From Pelomonas sp963422775 (GTDB lineage Bacteria; Pseudomonadota; Gammaproteobacteria; Burkholderiales; Burkholderiaceae_C), in the NCBI GenBank assembly GCA_963422775.4, contig CAUJSJ030000130.1, positions 1 to 64,000 on the forward strand: 64,000 bases of DNA, given 5' to 3'. The translations under genes and the position numbers were made by a program. The notes below the pieces were generated by a model. The model was not told the origin of the DNA and did not search any database. It was given only the letters and a program-made list of their open reading frames with translations. This document shows positions 1 through 9,444 of the stretch, piece after piece (within the stretch, counting starts at the first letter, position 1; each line of letters opens with the position of its first letter).

Positions 1-1850
1 GGAACAGCGCGAGTACCTGGAGATGGTGCGCTCATTCGGCCGACGCGCTGCTGGTCATCATCAACGACATCCTCGACTTCTCGAAGCTGGAAGCCGGCAT
101 GATGAAGGTTGAGCAAGTCCCCGTGGCACTGCAGGACCTGCTGCACGACTGCCTGAAGCCGCTGGCCGTGCGTGCCAACCAGAAGGGCGTGGAGTTGCTG
201 TACCGGGTCGCGCCGGAGGTGCCCACCCAGGTGTTGGCCGACCCCGGGCGGCTGCGGCAGGTGCTGATCAACCTGGTTGGCAATGCCCTCAAGTTCACCG
301 AAAAGGGTGAGGTGGCGGTGGAACTGCGGCAGGTCGAGTACACCGGGGCCGACAGCCTGCTGCTGGAATGCGTGGTGCGAGACACCGGCATCGGCATCCC
401 GCATGACAAGCAGCAACAGATCTTCGGCGCCTTCTCGCAGGCCGACGCGTCGATCACCCGGCGTTACGGCGGCACTGGGCTGGGCTTGGCCATCTGCGAG
501 CGCCTGGTGGGCCTGATGGGCGGGCGGCTATGGCTGCGCAGCGAACCGGGCCGCGGCAGCGAATTCCATTTCACGGTGACCGTGAAGGCCTTGGAGCCGG
601 AGCGCATGCGTCCACCCATTGCGCCCCCGGGCACGCTGCTGCAAGGCCTGGCGGTGCTGGTGGTGGACGACAACGCCACCCAGCGACAGTGGCTGTCCGA
701 CGAGCTCAAGCGCTGGGGCATGCGCCCCACCGCGGCGCCCAGTGCCGAGGCCGCGCTCGCCGTGCTGAGCGAGCCGCAGCGGCAGTTTGCGCTGTGCCTG
801 ATCGACGCGCAGATGCCGGGCATGTCGGGCTTCGATCTGGTCTCGAAGCTGGATCCGGGCAGCCTGCTGCGCCGCCAGACCTGGATGCTGCTGACCGTCG
901 GCGACCTGGCCAGCGACGCGGCCCGCTGCAAGGACATGGGCCTGGCCGGGTATCTGACCAAGCCGATCTCGCCCTCAGACCTGCTGGACAGCGTCCTGCG
1001 CACCCTGGGCCAGAGCGAACCTCAACTGGAACTCACCGCCCCGCTGTCCATCGCGCAGCCGATGCCCAAGGACGGCAAGGGCCTGGACGTGCTGCTGGTG
1101 GAGGACATGCCGGTCAACCAGGCACTGGCCCGGCGCCTGCTCGAGCGGCTGGGCCATCGCGTCTGGCTGGCGGACAACGGACAGATCGCCATCGACCTCA
1201 CCGCGCAGCGCGGCTTTGACGTGGTGCTGATGGACATGCAGATGCCCGTCGTGGACGGCTTGCTGGCCACACGGACCATCCGGGAGCGCGAGCAGGCCAA
1301 TGGCGCGCAGCAGCACCAACCCATCGTCGCGATGACCGCCAATGCCATGCAGAGCGACCGCGAGCGCTGCCTGCAGGCCGGCATGGACGGCTACCTCAGC
1401 AAGCCGATCGACGCCGCGCGAATGATGTTGGAGATCGAGCGGGTGCTGGGGCGCTCACAAGGGCGTGCCCTGCGCATGGCCCTGGCTCTCGAAGCCGAGC
1501 AGGCCTTGGCCGACATCGACACCGCGCAGGCCCTGGAGCGCCTGGACGGTGACCGCGAGTCCCTGGCCCTCATCGCCAAGATGTTCGTCGACGACTGCCC
1601 GGCGCAGATCGCGGAGATCAGCCGTTGCGTGGTGGCGCGTGACCCGCAGGCCCTGTCCTACGCGGTGCACAACTTTGCGGGTACGGCTTCCAACCTGTCG
1701 GCGCATGCGCTGCAGGACGTGCTCCAACGGATCAACGCCGCGGGCAAGGCTGCCGCCTGGGGGCAGGCTGATGAGTTGGTCAAGCAACTCCCGCACCGTC
1801 TGCAAAGCCTGGAAAATCAGCTCGAGCGTTGGGCGCTAGGTGCGACATGA
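1..1850 (+). CDS. Hybrid sensor histidine kinase (HisKA-HATPase-REC-REC-Hpt), 5' truncated, apparent frameshift
   Basis: This is the C-terminal part of a multi-step phosphorelay kinase; its sensor region and phospho-acceptor histidine lie before the window. The end of the HisKA helix (DILDFSKLEAG) is at about 67-99. The HATPase follows with an N box (NLVGNALKFT, about 270-300), DTGIGIP and GGTGLGLAI. REC1 spans about 650-980 (VVDDN, phospho-Asp in LIDAQMPG, Lys in LTKP). REC2 spans about 1085-1430 (VEDMPVN, LMDMQMP, LSKP). A terminal Hpt lies at about 1510-1800 with the core HNFAGTAS, where the usual Lys after the His is Ala. The first 34 bases encode EQREYLEMVRS in another frame; one extra T at 35/36 separates them from the main frame, so this is either a sequencing error or a broken gene. 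The stop overlaps the next start (ATGA), implying translational coupling to the BLUF gene. Confidence 0.9.
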   Translation, partial: NSASTWRWCAHSADALLVIINDILDFSKLEAGMMKVEQVPVALQDLLHDCLKPLAVRANQKGVELLYRVAPEVPTQVLADPGRLRQVLINLVGNALKFTEKGEVAVELRQVEYTGADSLLLECVVRDTGIGIPHDKQQQIFGAFSQADASITRRYGGTGLGLAICERLVGLMGGRLWLRSEPGRGSEFHFTVTVKALEPERMRPPIAPPGTLLQGLAVLVVDDNATQRQWLSDELKRWGMRPTAAPSAEAALAVLSEPQRQFALCLIDAQMPGMSGFDLVSKLDPGSLLRRQTWMLLTVGDLASDAARCKDMGLAGYLTKPISPSDLLDSVLRTLGQSEPQLELTAPLSIAQPMPKDGKGLDVLLVEDMPVNQALARRLLERLGHRVWLADNGQIAIDLTAQRGFDVVLMDMQMPVVDGLLATRTIREREQANGAQQHQPIVAMTANAMQSDRERCLQAGMDGYLSKPIDAARMMLEIERVLGRSQGRALRMALALEAEQALADIDTAQALERLDGDRESLALIAKMFVDDCPAQIAEISRCVVARDPQALSYAVHNFAGTASNLSAHALQDVLQRINAAGKAAAWGQADELVKQLPHRLQSLENQLERWALGAT

Positions 1851-2290
1851 ACGGCCCTCACCATCAAATCATCTACACCAGCTATGCAAGCCCAGACCTG
1901 ACCAACGAGGCGCTGCAAGCCATCCTCGCCATCGCGCGGCGCAACAACGCCCGGGACGAGATCACCGGCATCTTGCTGCACAGTGGCGACCAGTTCCTTC
2001 AGGTGATCGAGGGCCCAAAGCCGGCGGTCGAGCGGCTGCACAGCCTCATCGCCGCGGATCCGCGTCATGAAGGCATGCGCACCGTGCTGGCCCACGAAGT
2101 GAGGCAGCGCGACTTCGGAGAGTGGCACATGGCGATGCGCGAACTGCCGCCCGAACTGCTCGCCGAAAAACCCGCGCTCAGCCAGTTCTTCACGCCGGAA
2201 TTCGACCTCGCATCTTTGCGATACGGCACGCCGGCGACCTTCCTGCTGCAGGCGTTTCGCGAGTTGAGCAGTCCTGCCGACGCCAGCTGA
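1847..2290 (+). CDS. BLUF-domain blue-light (FAD) sensor protein
   Basis: This 147-residue protein is a short BLUF photoreceptor of the domain-plus-cap type. The flavin-pocket residues of the family are present at the correct spacing: Tyr10 (IIYTS), Asn34, Gln52 (FLQVIEG), Trp93 and Met95 (EWHMAM). The Tyr-to-Asn, Gln, Trp and Met distances of 24, 42, 83 and 85 match those in AppA. No output domain follows, only about 50 residues after the core, so it should act by protein contact. The ATG at 1847 overlaps the stop of the hybrid kinase; an in-frame ATG at 1829 would add six residues but lies inside the kinase. The coupling suggests that it modulates that phosphorelay, which is inference. Confidence 0.93.
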   Translation: MNGPHHQIIYTSYASPDLTNEALQAILAIARRNNARDEITGILLHSGDQFLQVIEGPKPAVERLHSLIAADPRHEGMRTVLAHEVRQRDFGEWHMAMRELPPELLAEKPALSQFFTPEFDLASLRYGTPATFLLQAFRELSSPADAS

Positions 2291-2456
2291 GCCGCTCTGC
2301 CCGGCAGATTCGATGCCGCACAACTTGGTTCCTCCCGCCAAACGTAACGGATGACTCGGCGAGTGCGCGCAATATGTCTGCGAAGAATCGGCGAATCCGG
2401 GGCTATGGACAGATGACGGGAGGTCAATGAGGGGGTCGGTTTTGCCAGTCCGGCAG

Positions 2457-3275
2457 TCACGGAGTGCTGCCGCGGCGATGCGAGCGCGACGGGATAACGG
2501 CCCTGAGTCTTGCTGGATCCATCTCAAGCTGGGAGGCCAGCCTGTCGACGCAGCGATCAATATCAGCAGGCAGGTTCATGACGCGATGAGCCAGCGCAGA
2601 CAAGGCGCAGATGGTCCGATGGTTGTCCTGGCCAGGAAGCTCCAGCGTCGCTTGGAACTCGACATGGTGGCGCACGCTGTGAACGGCTGAAGCTCGCAAG
2701 CCCCAGGTCTCGCACAGTGCCGCGCCAAGAATGTCGTGCGAGGCCCCGAACGCATGCAGCTCCAGCGAAGCCAGCGCGCAGTCATCGGTCGAGGCTTTGC
2801 TCCACAACGGGCGGTAGCGCGAAGGCGAGTGGCGAAACAGCAGCGCCTTGCCGCATTCTTCGAATAGGCCTGCAGAATGTGCTGCCCACGCATCGAACCC
2901 GAGCGACCGGCCCAGCACGCCCATCAACTCACCGCGCGCTGCAGCGCGTTGCCACAGGCGGTCCAGTTCAGGCGCCTGCGGGAACGCGGCGCGAAGGCCG
3001 TGCTGCAAGGTGATGCCGCCCACCTCCCGAAACCCCAGGTAGGTGATGGCTTCGCGCACGGTCTGGATTCGGCCTGACAGGTTGAACAGCGCGGAGTTGA
3101 CCGTTCTGAGCAGGGCAGACGCCAAAGCCATGTCGGACTCGATCAGCTCACTCAAGGAGTCCAGGTCGCAGGAAGGTTCAGCCAGGAGAGCCGTCATGCG
3201 TACCAGGGCCACGGGAGGTGCCGGCAGGTCCAGGTCCAGAGCGTGGCGCCCGGCCTCCAACGATTGGGCTGTCAA
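2457..3275 (-). CDS. HDOD-domain signalling protein
   Basis: HDOD domains are catalytically dead relatives of HD phosphohydrolases that act as scaffolds in bacterial signalling. The domain starts at the LPAPPVALVRM segment and continues through IESDMALASALLRTVNSA and ITYLGFREVGG. No complete HD-GYP metal set is visible. The reading frame is open upstream to an ATG at 3410, but that stretch lies inside the preceding diguanylate cyclase gene. The best start is a TTG at 3275 (TTGACAGCC), about 7 nt after AGGGG, giving 272 residues; TTG at 3281 is an alternative. It is the third gene of the minus-strand group kinase, REC-GGDEF, HDOD, and starts about 22 bp after the cyclase stop. Confidence 0.85.
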   Translation of the reverse strand: MTAQSLEAGRHALDLDLPAPPVALVRMTALLAEPSCDLDSLSELIESDMALASALLRTVNSALFNLSGRIQTVREAITYLGFREVGGITLQHGLRAAFPQAPELDRLWQRAAARGELMGVLGRSLGFDAWAAHSAGLFEECGKALLFRHSPSRYRPLWSKASTDDCALASLELHAFGASHDILGAALCETWGLRASAVHSVRHHVEFQATLELPGQDNHRTICALSALAHRVMNLPADIDRCVDRLASQLEMDPARLRAVIPSRSHRRGSTP

Positions 3276-3297
3276 GCGCAAGCCCCTGGCGCCAGCG

Positions 3298-4284
3298 TCA
3301 CCACGGCTGGACTGCGATGTCGGTGAACGACACCTGCGCACGCCCGTTTCGCTTGGATGCATACAGGGCTTCGTCCGCCAGCGCCAACACGCGCTCGATA
3401 GGCATCTCATCGTGCGCTTCGCCAGCAGGACGAACCCTCGGCAGGCTCGCCGAGCCTTCGCCGCTATCCGTCGGCTCGTAGCTCGCCACGCCGATGGACA
3501 CCGTCAGATGACCCAGTTCCGATGCCACGTGCTCAATCCCGAGTTCCTCCATCCGGGCCAGCATGGCGCGAGCGACAACGGCTGCACCGGCCTGGTTGGT
3601 TTCCGGCAGCAGCACCGCGAACTCTTCGCCGCCGTAGCGTGCAACGACGTCGCCAGGACGGCTTGCACTCTCCTTCAGCACGCGGGCGACGGCAATCAAC
3701 GCATCGTCACCCTTCAGATGCCCGTAGTGGTCGTTGTAGCGCTTGAAGTGGTCCACGTCGATCAACAGGACCGACATGGAACGCAACATGCGTCGAGCTC
3801 GCAGCCATTCGCTGGTGAGGCTCTCACCGAGTGCGCGCCTGTTCGCCAGGCCGGTGAGGCTGTCGGTGCCAGCGAGTGCACGCAGCTTGTCCAGCGCCAC
3901 CTTGAGCCGAAGTTGGGTCTTGACCCTCGCCAGCAGGATGGCCGGTCGCACAGGTTTTGCCATGAAATCCGCCGCGCCCAGGGCCAGCCCGCGTTCTTCC
4001 ATCGCCTCCTCGCCGCGGCTGGTCACGAATACCACGGGGAGGTCTTGCAGCTGCGGGAGGCTGCGCATCGCCTCCCAGGTCTCGAAGCCGCTCATGCCGG
4101 GCATTTCGGCGTCGAGCAGCAGCAGGTCGGGCACCTCCTGCTGGACCAGTCGCAAGGCATCGGCGCCCGATGTGGCAAAACGCAGTCGACCCAGCCCGCT
4201 CAGCGTCTTGCTGAGGACCTGGATCACCGCAGGGTCGTCGTCGACCAGCAGGATGCTGGGCGTTGCACCTTGAAGCAAAGGCAT
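3298..4284 (-). CDS. Response regulator diguanylate cyclase (REC-GGDEF, PleD/WspR-like)
   Basis: This makes c-di-GMP from two GTP when its receiver is phosphorylated. REC occupies about residues 10-128 (LVDDDP, phospho-Asp in LLLDAEMPG, Lys in AKPV). The GGDEF domain follows from about residue 140 (DSLTGLANRR), with the active-site motif GGEEF intact. An inhibitory I-site RPGD lies exactly five residues before it, so both catalysis and product feedback are expected. It lies 55 bp after the CHASE/PAS hybrid kinase that ends in an Hpt domain, the likely phosphodonor. Its REC closely resembles the first REC of the divergent kinase at 9445-11373, indicating a local duplication. Confidence 0.95.
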   Translation of the reverse strand: MPLLQGATPSILLVDDDPAVIQVLSKTLSGLGRLRFATSGADALRLVQQEVPDLLLLDAEMPGMSGFETWEAMRSLPQLQDLPVVFVTSRGEEAMEERGLALGAADFMAKPVRPAILLARVKTQLRLKVALDKLRALAGTDSLTGLANRRALGESLTSEWLRARRMLRSMSVLLIDVDHFKRYNDHYGHLKGDDALIAVARVLKESASRPGDVVARYGGEEFAVLLPETNQAGAAVVARAMLARMEELGIEHVASELGHLTVSIGVASYEPTDSGEGSASLPRVRPAGEAHDEMPIERVLALADEALYASKRNGRAQVSFTDIAVQPW

Positions 4285-4339
4285 GGGGAATTTGGGCTTT
4301 GGCAGTCAAGGATAAGCGCAGCAATCTGCTTGCGGCGCA

Positions 4340-7300
4340 TCAGCCGCCACCGGCGTTTTGCAATTCGCACACCAGACGCAATGCCGTCACGAAGTCGAGG
4401 TTGTCCACGGCGCGGCGAAGCGGGGTTGTCCGATCAATGCCATAGGCCGCCTGCAAGGCGGGCGCGAGCTTGGCGAACTGTTCCACGGCGGCCAGGTCCT
4501 GCTGCCGCAGCAGGGTCAGCAGTGCGTCCAGTTCACCAGGTGCCATGGGGGCGGCTGCGTCGTTCACTGCCGCTGGTGCAACGCTGCTGCCGGCCCGCTT
4601 CGCAATTTCGGGTGCCGCTGCAAAGGCGAGCCGCGCCAGCGCCTGGTCAACGGCCGTCAGACGGGCCCTGAGCGCCGCGGCGCCTGCATTGGCGCGCAGG
4701 TGCGCCTCGGCTTCACCCGCCAGGCGGTGCAATTCGCTCATGCCCAGCATGCCGGAGGAGCCGCGCAGCTTGTGCATGCTGGCCGTGAGTTCGTCGAGCG
4801 CAGCCTCCGACAGGTCGGCAGCGCGCGACGCGAAGTCTTGCCGGCCGTACTCCTCCAGCAGTCGCGCCACCATGCGCAGGAACAGCTCCGCATCGTTTTG
4901 CAGCCGGTGTGCCGCATCCCGGCTGTCGACGCCCTCGATGGCGGGCCAGTTGATCGGCAGTGGCGCCTGCCAGGAGCTTCCGCTCAGGCGCAGAGGCTGC
5001 CCACTGGCCTGCTCCACGGCGCGTCGGAGCCGGCGCACCAGGTTGGCGGGGTCCAGGGGTTTGGTGAGGAAGTCGTCCATGCCGGCCTCCTCGGCCTTGC
5101 GCCGCTCCTCGCCCAGCGCGCCCGCCGTCAGCGCGAGCACCGGCAACTCGGTCAAGCCCAGCTCGCCTCGCAGGCGGCGCGTGGCCTCATAGCCGTCCAT
5201 CTCGGGCATTTGGACGTCCATCAGCACCGCGTCGAAGCGCTTCGGTTCGGCACGCAAGGCTTCCAGCGCCTGATGCCCGTTCAGGCTGGTCGTGACACTG
5301 GCGCCTTCCCTTTCGAGCAGCCGTCGGGCCACTTCGAGGTTGATGTCGCTGTCATCGACCAGCAGGATCTGCAGGCCATTCAACCAGCGCGCATCCACCG
5401 CCTCGATGTTGGTCGACCTGGCGACCCGGTCGGTGCTGCCGGTGTGACGCGCCACGCTGGCATTGACGGCATTGAACAGCTCGGAGGCCCCCACCGGCTT
5501 GGTCAGGATGTGGTCCACCAGTCGCTCCGGGTCGAGAGCGGCGATGGCAGTTCTCTCTTGGGCCGAGATGATCAGCGTTGCGGGAAGGCGCTTGGGCGCC
5601 ACCAGCGCTGCCAGCGTCGCGAGGGCTTGCAGGCCGTCAAGCTCCGGCATGAGCCAGTCCACCAGCAAGGCGTCCGGCAATGCTGCGTTGCCAGCCAATG
5701 CCTCCTGGAAATGGTCTTGCAGGGCCATGCCAGAGGACAACTCCACCGCGCGCCAGCCCAGCGCCCGGCACAGACCCGCCAGCACGCGGCGGTCGTCATC
5801 GCTGTCGTCGACGACCACGACGTCCAGCCCCACGCCGCTGCCGGCCACCCCGTCTGCCGTGTCCGCACCGGCAAGGCCGAACGGCAGGCGCACCCAGAAT
5901 TCGCTGCCCTGGCCGACGTGGCTCTCCACGCCGACTTCGCCATCCATCAGATGCGCGAGCCGGCGCACGATGGAAAGACCCAGGCCGGTACCACCGAAGC
6001 GGCGTGTCGTGGACGCATCCGCCTGGGTGAAGGGATCGAACAGCCGCTCCAGCGCCGCGGGCGAAATCCCCACCCCGGTGTCTCGCACGCTCCAGCGCAG
6101 CCACAACGGCTCGCGGTCAGCAGGGCCCTCCGCGGCCACCTGCACCGTCACCCGCCCGTGACTGGTGAACTTCAGCGCGTTGCTGGTCAGGTTCACCAGA
6201 ATCTGGCGCAGCCGCAGCGCGTCGCCGCGCAGACGGGCTGGCACGCTGGCCACACCATGAATCTCCAGGCCGATGCCCTTGCTGTCGGCCAGCGGCATGA
6301 ACAACTGCTCCAGCTCGTACAGCAGTTCAACGGGGCTGAAGTCCACCCGCTCGATGCCCATTTCCCCCGCTTCGATCTTGGCCAGATCCAGCACGTCGTT
6401 GATGATCCCCAGCAGCGAGCGGCCGGCGATCTGCAGCTTGGCCAGCAACTGGCGCTGGTCGCCGTCCAGCGGCGTGGAGGCGAGCAGGTGGGCCACGCCG
6501 ATCACGGCGTTCATCGGCGTGCGAATCTCATGGCTCATGTTGGCCAGGAACATGCTCTTGGCCGCATTGGCAGCTTCGGCCGCCGCCTTGGCGTGGCGCA
6601 ACGCCGCTTCAGCGCGCAACCGTTCGCCGATGTCCTGGGCAATGCCCAGATAACCAACCACGGCCCCCTCGTCTCCTCGGATGGCCGTCACGATCAGGGA
6701 CACCCGCAGACGCCGGCCGTCCTTGCGCACATAGGTCCATTCCCGGGTCTCGGCACCGTCGATCTCGGGCTTGTGGACGAACACCCGGAAGCCCTGCACG
6801 GGCACACCGAATTCGGCGCTGAGCTCCAACCCACGCGCCTCGACCTCCTCGGCCAGATGCAACGGTGCAGGGCTGCTCTTGCCCACCATCTCGTCGGCGC
6901 CGTAGCCGAGCATCTGCTCCGAGCCGCGGTTGAAGATGGTGATCAGGCCGGCAGGGTCGGTGGCAATGATGGACAGCTCGGTCGCCGCCCCCAACACGCT
7001 GGCCAGCAACTTGGCCACGCGCTGCATCTCGGCTTGCGCGGCCTTGGTGGCAGAAATGTCCTGGTGGGTGCCGTACATCCACTCGGGCGCACCAGAGGCC
7101 GTGCGGGTGGACAAGCGCCCCCGGCTCTGGACCCAGACCCAATGACCTGACTTGTGTCGAAGCCTGAACTCCACGGCGAAATCGTCGGCTGCACCGCTGA
7201 AATGCTGCTGCAGGCGGCTATCGACCTGCGCCCAGTCATCAGGATGAGCAAGACGTTCGAGCGCCGGCGTGTCCATGGGGCCGAGTTCCTCGCGCGTGTA

Positions 7301-9292
7301 GCCGAGCATCTCGGCCCAGCGCTCGTTCACGCGCACCTCGTCCGTGAGGGCATTCCACTCCCAGGTGCCGGCGCTGGTGCCCTTGATGATGTTCGCCAGG
7401 CGCTCGCGCTCCACCGCCAGCGCCTGGCGGCTCTCGACCACTTCGGTGATGTCGTGCACGATGACGTAGAAGCCCTGGACCTCGTCGCCCCGAAGGTCAG
7501 GCAGATAGTGGGCGAGCGAGTGCCTCATGCCCCGACCATCCGGGCGCGGAATGGCCCGCTCGAACCGCTGCGGCTCGCCGCGCAGCACGGCATCCACGAA
7601 CGGCTTGTTGCGAGCGAAGATCTCCGGCCCCAGCAGCTCGACCATGGACTTGCCGGTCAGCTCTCCGTGGGGCACGCCGAACCAGGTCGTGTAGGCATGG
7701 TTGGCGACACGGTTGTGCAGCGACTTGTCCCAGTAGCCGATCATGGACGGCATGGCGTCGAGCAGCGTCTGCAAGTCACGCCGGGCAGTGTCCAGGTCGG
7801 CCGTGCGCTCGGCCACCTGACGCTCGAGCGTCAGGTTGAATTCCCGCAGCCGCCGCTCGGCGTCCTTGCGCTCGCCGATGTCCCGGATCAGCTTGGCCAG
7901 ACCGATGGTCTGCCCGCTCTCGGACCGGATGGCGCCCACGGTCATGGACACGTCCAGCTCGACCCCGTCCTGCCGCAAGCAGGTCGTGTCGAACGGGGCC
8001 AGCGTTTCGCCTCGGGCGATGCGGTCCAGCAGATCTTTCTCCTCGTGCCGGCGCTCGGGTGGCAGCAGCAGCGCGGCGACGGGTTGCCCCATGGCGTCGG
8101 AGCGCTGCCGTCCGAACAGCATCTCGGCGGCGCGGTTCCAGATGATCACCTCGCCATTCATGGATTCCCCCACGATGGCGTCGGCCGAGTTCTCCACGAT
8201 GGTGGCCAGTTGTGCCTGGCGCTCCGAGTTGCGCCGCTCGCGCTCACGGCTGAGTCGGACGGCACCCACCAGCGCAGCCATCAGCGCGCTGGTTGCCAAG
8301 CCCGCCAGCAGGACGACAACCGGGCTGAGCTGAATCTGCCGGTCCACGAAGTGCGGCATCGCTCTCAATTCGATCTGCCAGCGCCTGCCGTACACCGAAC
8401 GCTCCAGCGTGAGGGAGAAGACTTCGTCGCCGCCAGACGCCACCTGCCTGGCGGAGTCGAAAATGACGCCTGGTTGCTTGGCGTCCGTGATGTCACGCAG
8501 GACCATCTGGTAGTCGCCGCCAGGGAAGTCGAAATCTGCCAGGACATCCCGGAGCGACAAGGCCGAGTAGCTCCAGCCAAAGGCCGCGGCATCACGCTCG
8601 GCCACCGTCGCAATGGGCTGGCCAGGTCGATAGATCGGCAGCAGCAGTAGCACCGCGCGCTGGGTGTCGCCAACGGCATCGACCAAGGTGACCGGCGCTG
8701 TCACCGTTGCCTTCCCAGTCTCCAGGGCGGTCAGCGCTGCTTGGCGCCGATTCGGCTCGGACGCGATGTCCAGGCCGATGGCGGGCTGGTTGCGCTGCGC
8801 AGGCTCCACGTACTGGATCACGAAGCGCTCTTCGCCATGCCTGCCGAAGCCGTGGATCTCGAATTCAGGCATGCCGTCCTGGCGCGCCCGCTGCACGAAT
8901 GCCGACTCCTGAGAGACCGGCACGCGTCGCACAAAGCCGAAGCCCCTGGCGCCGGGAAACTCGGTGTTGATGTCGCGCGTCCGGCTGTAACGCTGGAAAA
9001 GCTCGCGACTGATGCCCTGCTCACCCGCCGTCAGGACGGTGCCTCGCGCGCCGCGCAGGCCATATTCGTAGAGCTGCATGCGCGCGGTCAATTGCCCGGC
9101 CACCTGCTCGCAGAGCCGGGCAAAGGCCTCCCGGCTCGCCTCGTCATTGCGGCGTGCCTGGTACCAGGCGGCCAAGGCGCTGGCGATGCTGCCGGCCAGC
9201 GCAATGCCGACCACCCAGGCCATCACTCGCGGCGGCAGGCGGGGAAAGCTCATCGTGGCGTGCACCCCCGCAAGGCAGAGGGCCAAGTTCAT
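4340..9292 (-). CDS. Large membrane hybrid histidine kinase: CHASE-PAS(x4)-HisKA-HATPase-REC-REC-Hpt
   Basis: This 1650-residue inner-membrane sensor has one transmembrane helix near residues 24-42, a periplasmic CHASE domain to about 300 (GFGFVRRV, FVIQYVEPA) and a second helix near 325-347. Four PAS segments follow (about 360-475, 500-620, 635-750, 760-890). The HisKA motif MSHEIRTPMN is near residue 920, and the HATPase has NLTSNALKFT, DTGVGIS and GGTGLGLSI. Two receivers follow (VVDDSDDD near 1159, LVDDSDIN near 1307), then an Hpt with HKLRGSS near 1505. CHASE domains bind small extracellular ligands; which one cannot be read here. An internal ATG at 9253 is an alternative start. The downstream REC-GGDEF and HDOD genes are its likely outputs. 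Confidence 0.95.
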   Translation of the reverse strand: MNLALCLAGVHATMSFPRLPPRVMAWVVGIALAGSIASALAAWYQARRNDEASREAFARLCEQVAGQLTARMQLYEYGLRGARGTVLTAGEQGISRELFQRYSRTRDINTEFPGARGFGFVRRVPVSQESAFVQRARQDGMPEFEIHGFGRHGEERFVIQYVEPAQRNQPAIGLDIASEPNRRQAALTALETGKATVTAPVTLVDAVGDTQRAVLLLLPIYRPGQPIATVAERDAAAFGWSYSALSLRDVLADFDFPGGDYQMVLRDITDAKQPGVIFDSARQVASGGDEVFSLTLERSVYGRRWQIELRAMPHFVDRQIQLSPVVVLLAGLATSALMAALVGAVRLSRERERRNSERQAQLATIVENSADAIVGESMNGEVIIWNRAAEMLFGRQRSDAMGQPVAALLLPPERRHEEKDLLDRIARGETLAPFDTTCLRQDGVELDVSMTVGAIRSESGQTIGLAKLIRDIGERKDAERRLREFNLTLERQVAERTADLDTARRDLQTLLDAMPSMIGYWDKSLHNRVANHAYTTWFGVPHGELTGKSMVELLGPEIFARNKPFVDAVLRGEPQRFERAIPRPDGRGMRHSLAHYLPDLRGDEVQGFYVIVHDITEVVESRQALAVERERLANIIKGTSAGTWEWNALTDEVRVNERWAEMLGYTREELGPMDTPALERLAHPDDWAQVDSRLQQHFSGAADDFAVEFRLRHKSGHWVWVQSRGRLSTRTASGAPEWMYGTHQDISATKAAQAEMQRVAKLLASVLGAATELSIIATDPAGLITIFNRGSEQMLGYGADEMVGKSSPAPLHLAEEVEARGLELSAEFGVPVQGFRVFVHKPEIDGAETREWTYVRKDGRRLRVSLIVTAIRGDEGAVVGYLGIAQDIGERLRAEAALRHAKAAAEAANAAKSMFLANMSHEIRTPMNAVIGVAHLLASTPLDGDQRQLLAKLQIAGRSLLGIINDVLDLAKIEAGEMGIERVDFSPVELLYELEQLFMPLADSKGIGLEIHGVASVPARLRGDALRLRQILVNLTSNALKFTSHGRVTVQVAAEGPADREPLWLRWSVRDTGVGISPAALERLFDPFTQADASTTRRFGGTGLGLSIVRRLAHLMDGEVGVESHVGQGSEFWVRLPFGLAGADTADGVAGSGVGLDVVVVDDSDDDRRVLAGLCRALGWRAVELSSGMALQDHFQEALAGNAALPDALLVDWLMPELDGLQALATLAALVAPKRLPATLIISAQERTAIAALDPERLVDHILTKPVGASELFNAVNASVARHTGSTDRVARSTNIEAVDARWLNGLQILLVDDSDINLEVARRLLEREGASVTTSLNGHQALEALRAEPKRFDAVLMDVQMPEMDGYEATRRLRGELGLTELPVLALTAGALGEERRKAEEAGMDDFLTKPLDPANLVRRLRRAVEQASGQPLRLSGSSWQAPLPINWPAIEGVDSRDAAHRLQNDAELFLRMVARLLEEYGRQDFASRAADLSEAALDELTASMHKLRGSSGMLGMSELHRLAGEAEAHLRANAGAAALRARLTAVDQALARLAFAAAPEIAKRAGSSVAPAAVNDAAAPMAPGELDALLTLLRQQDLAAVEQFAKLAPALQAAYGIDRTTPLRRAVDNLDFVTALRLVCELQNAGGG

Positions 9293-9444
9293 CTGGGGCC
9301 AGTATCGCGGGAGATTCCATGCCCATCAGTTGCCGCTGACACCCAGGAATACACTCCGAACGACAACCTGGTTAGCCCGTCGAAGACCCTTTGTGGCGTG
9401 GCTGGCCGATGCAGAGATCCTGGCGTTCTTTCAGGGAGGCGCCC

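Noticed and set aside
3043..4671. 542-residue plus-strand frame over the REC-GGDEF gene
   Set aside because: Antisense to intact REC and GGDEF motifs; no recognisable domain.
4358..7150. 930-residue open frame on the plus strand opposite the CHASE/PAS kinase
   Set aside because: It mirrors a fully domain-supported gene; its product is rich in Gln, His, Arg and Ala with no family signal, a usual high-GC artefact.
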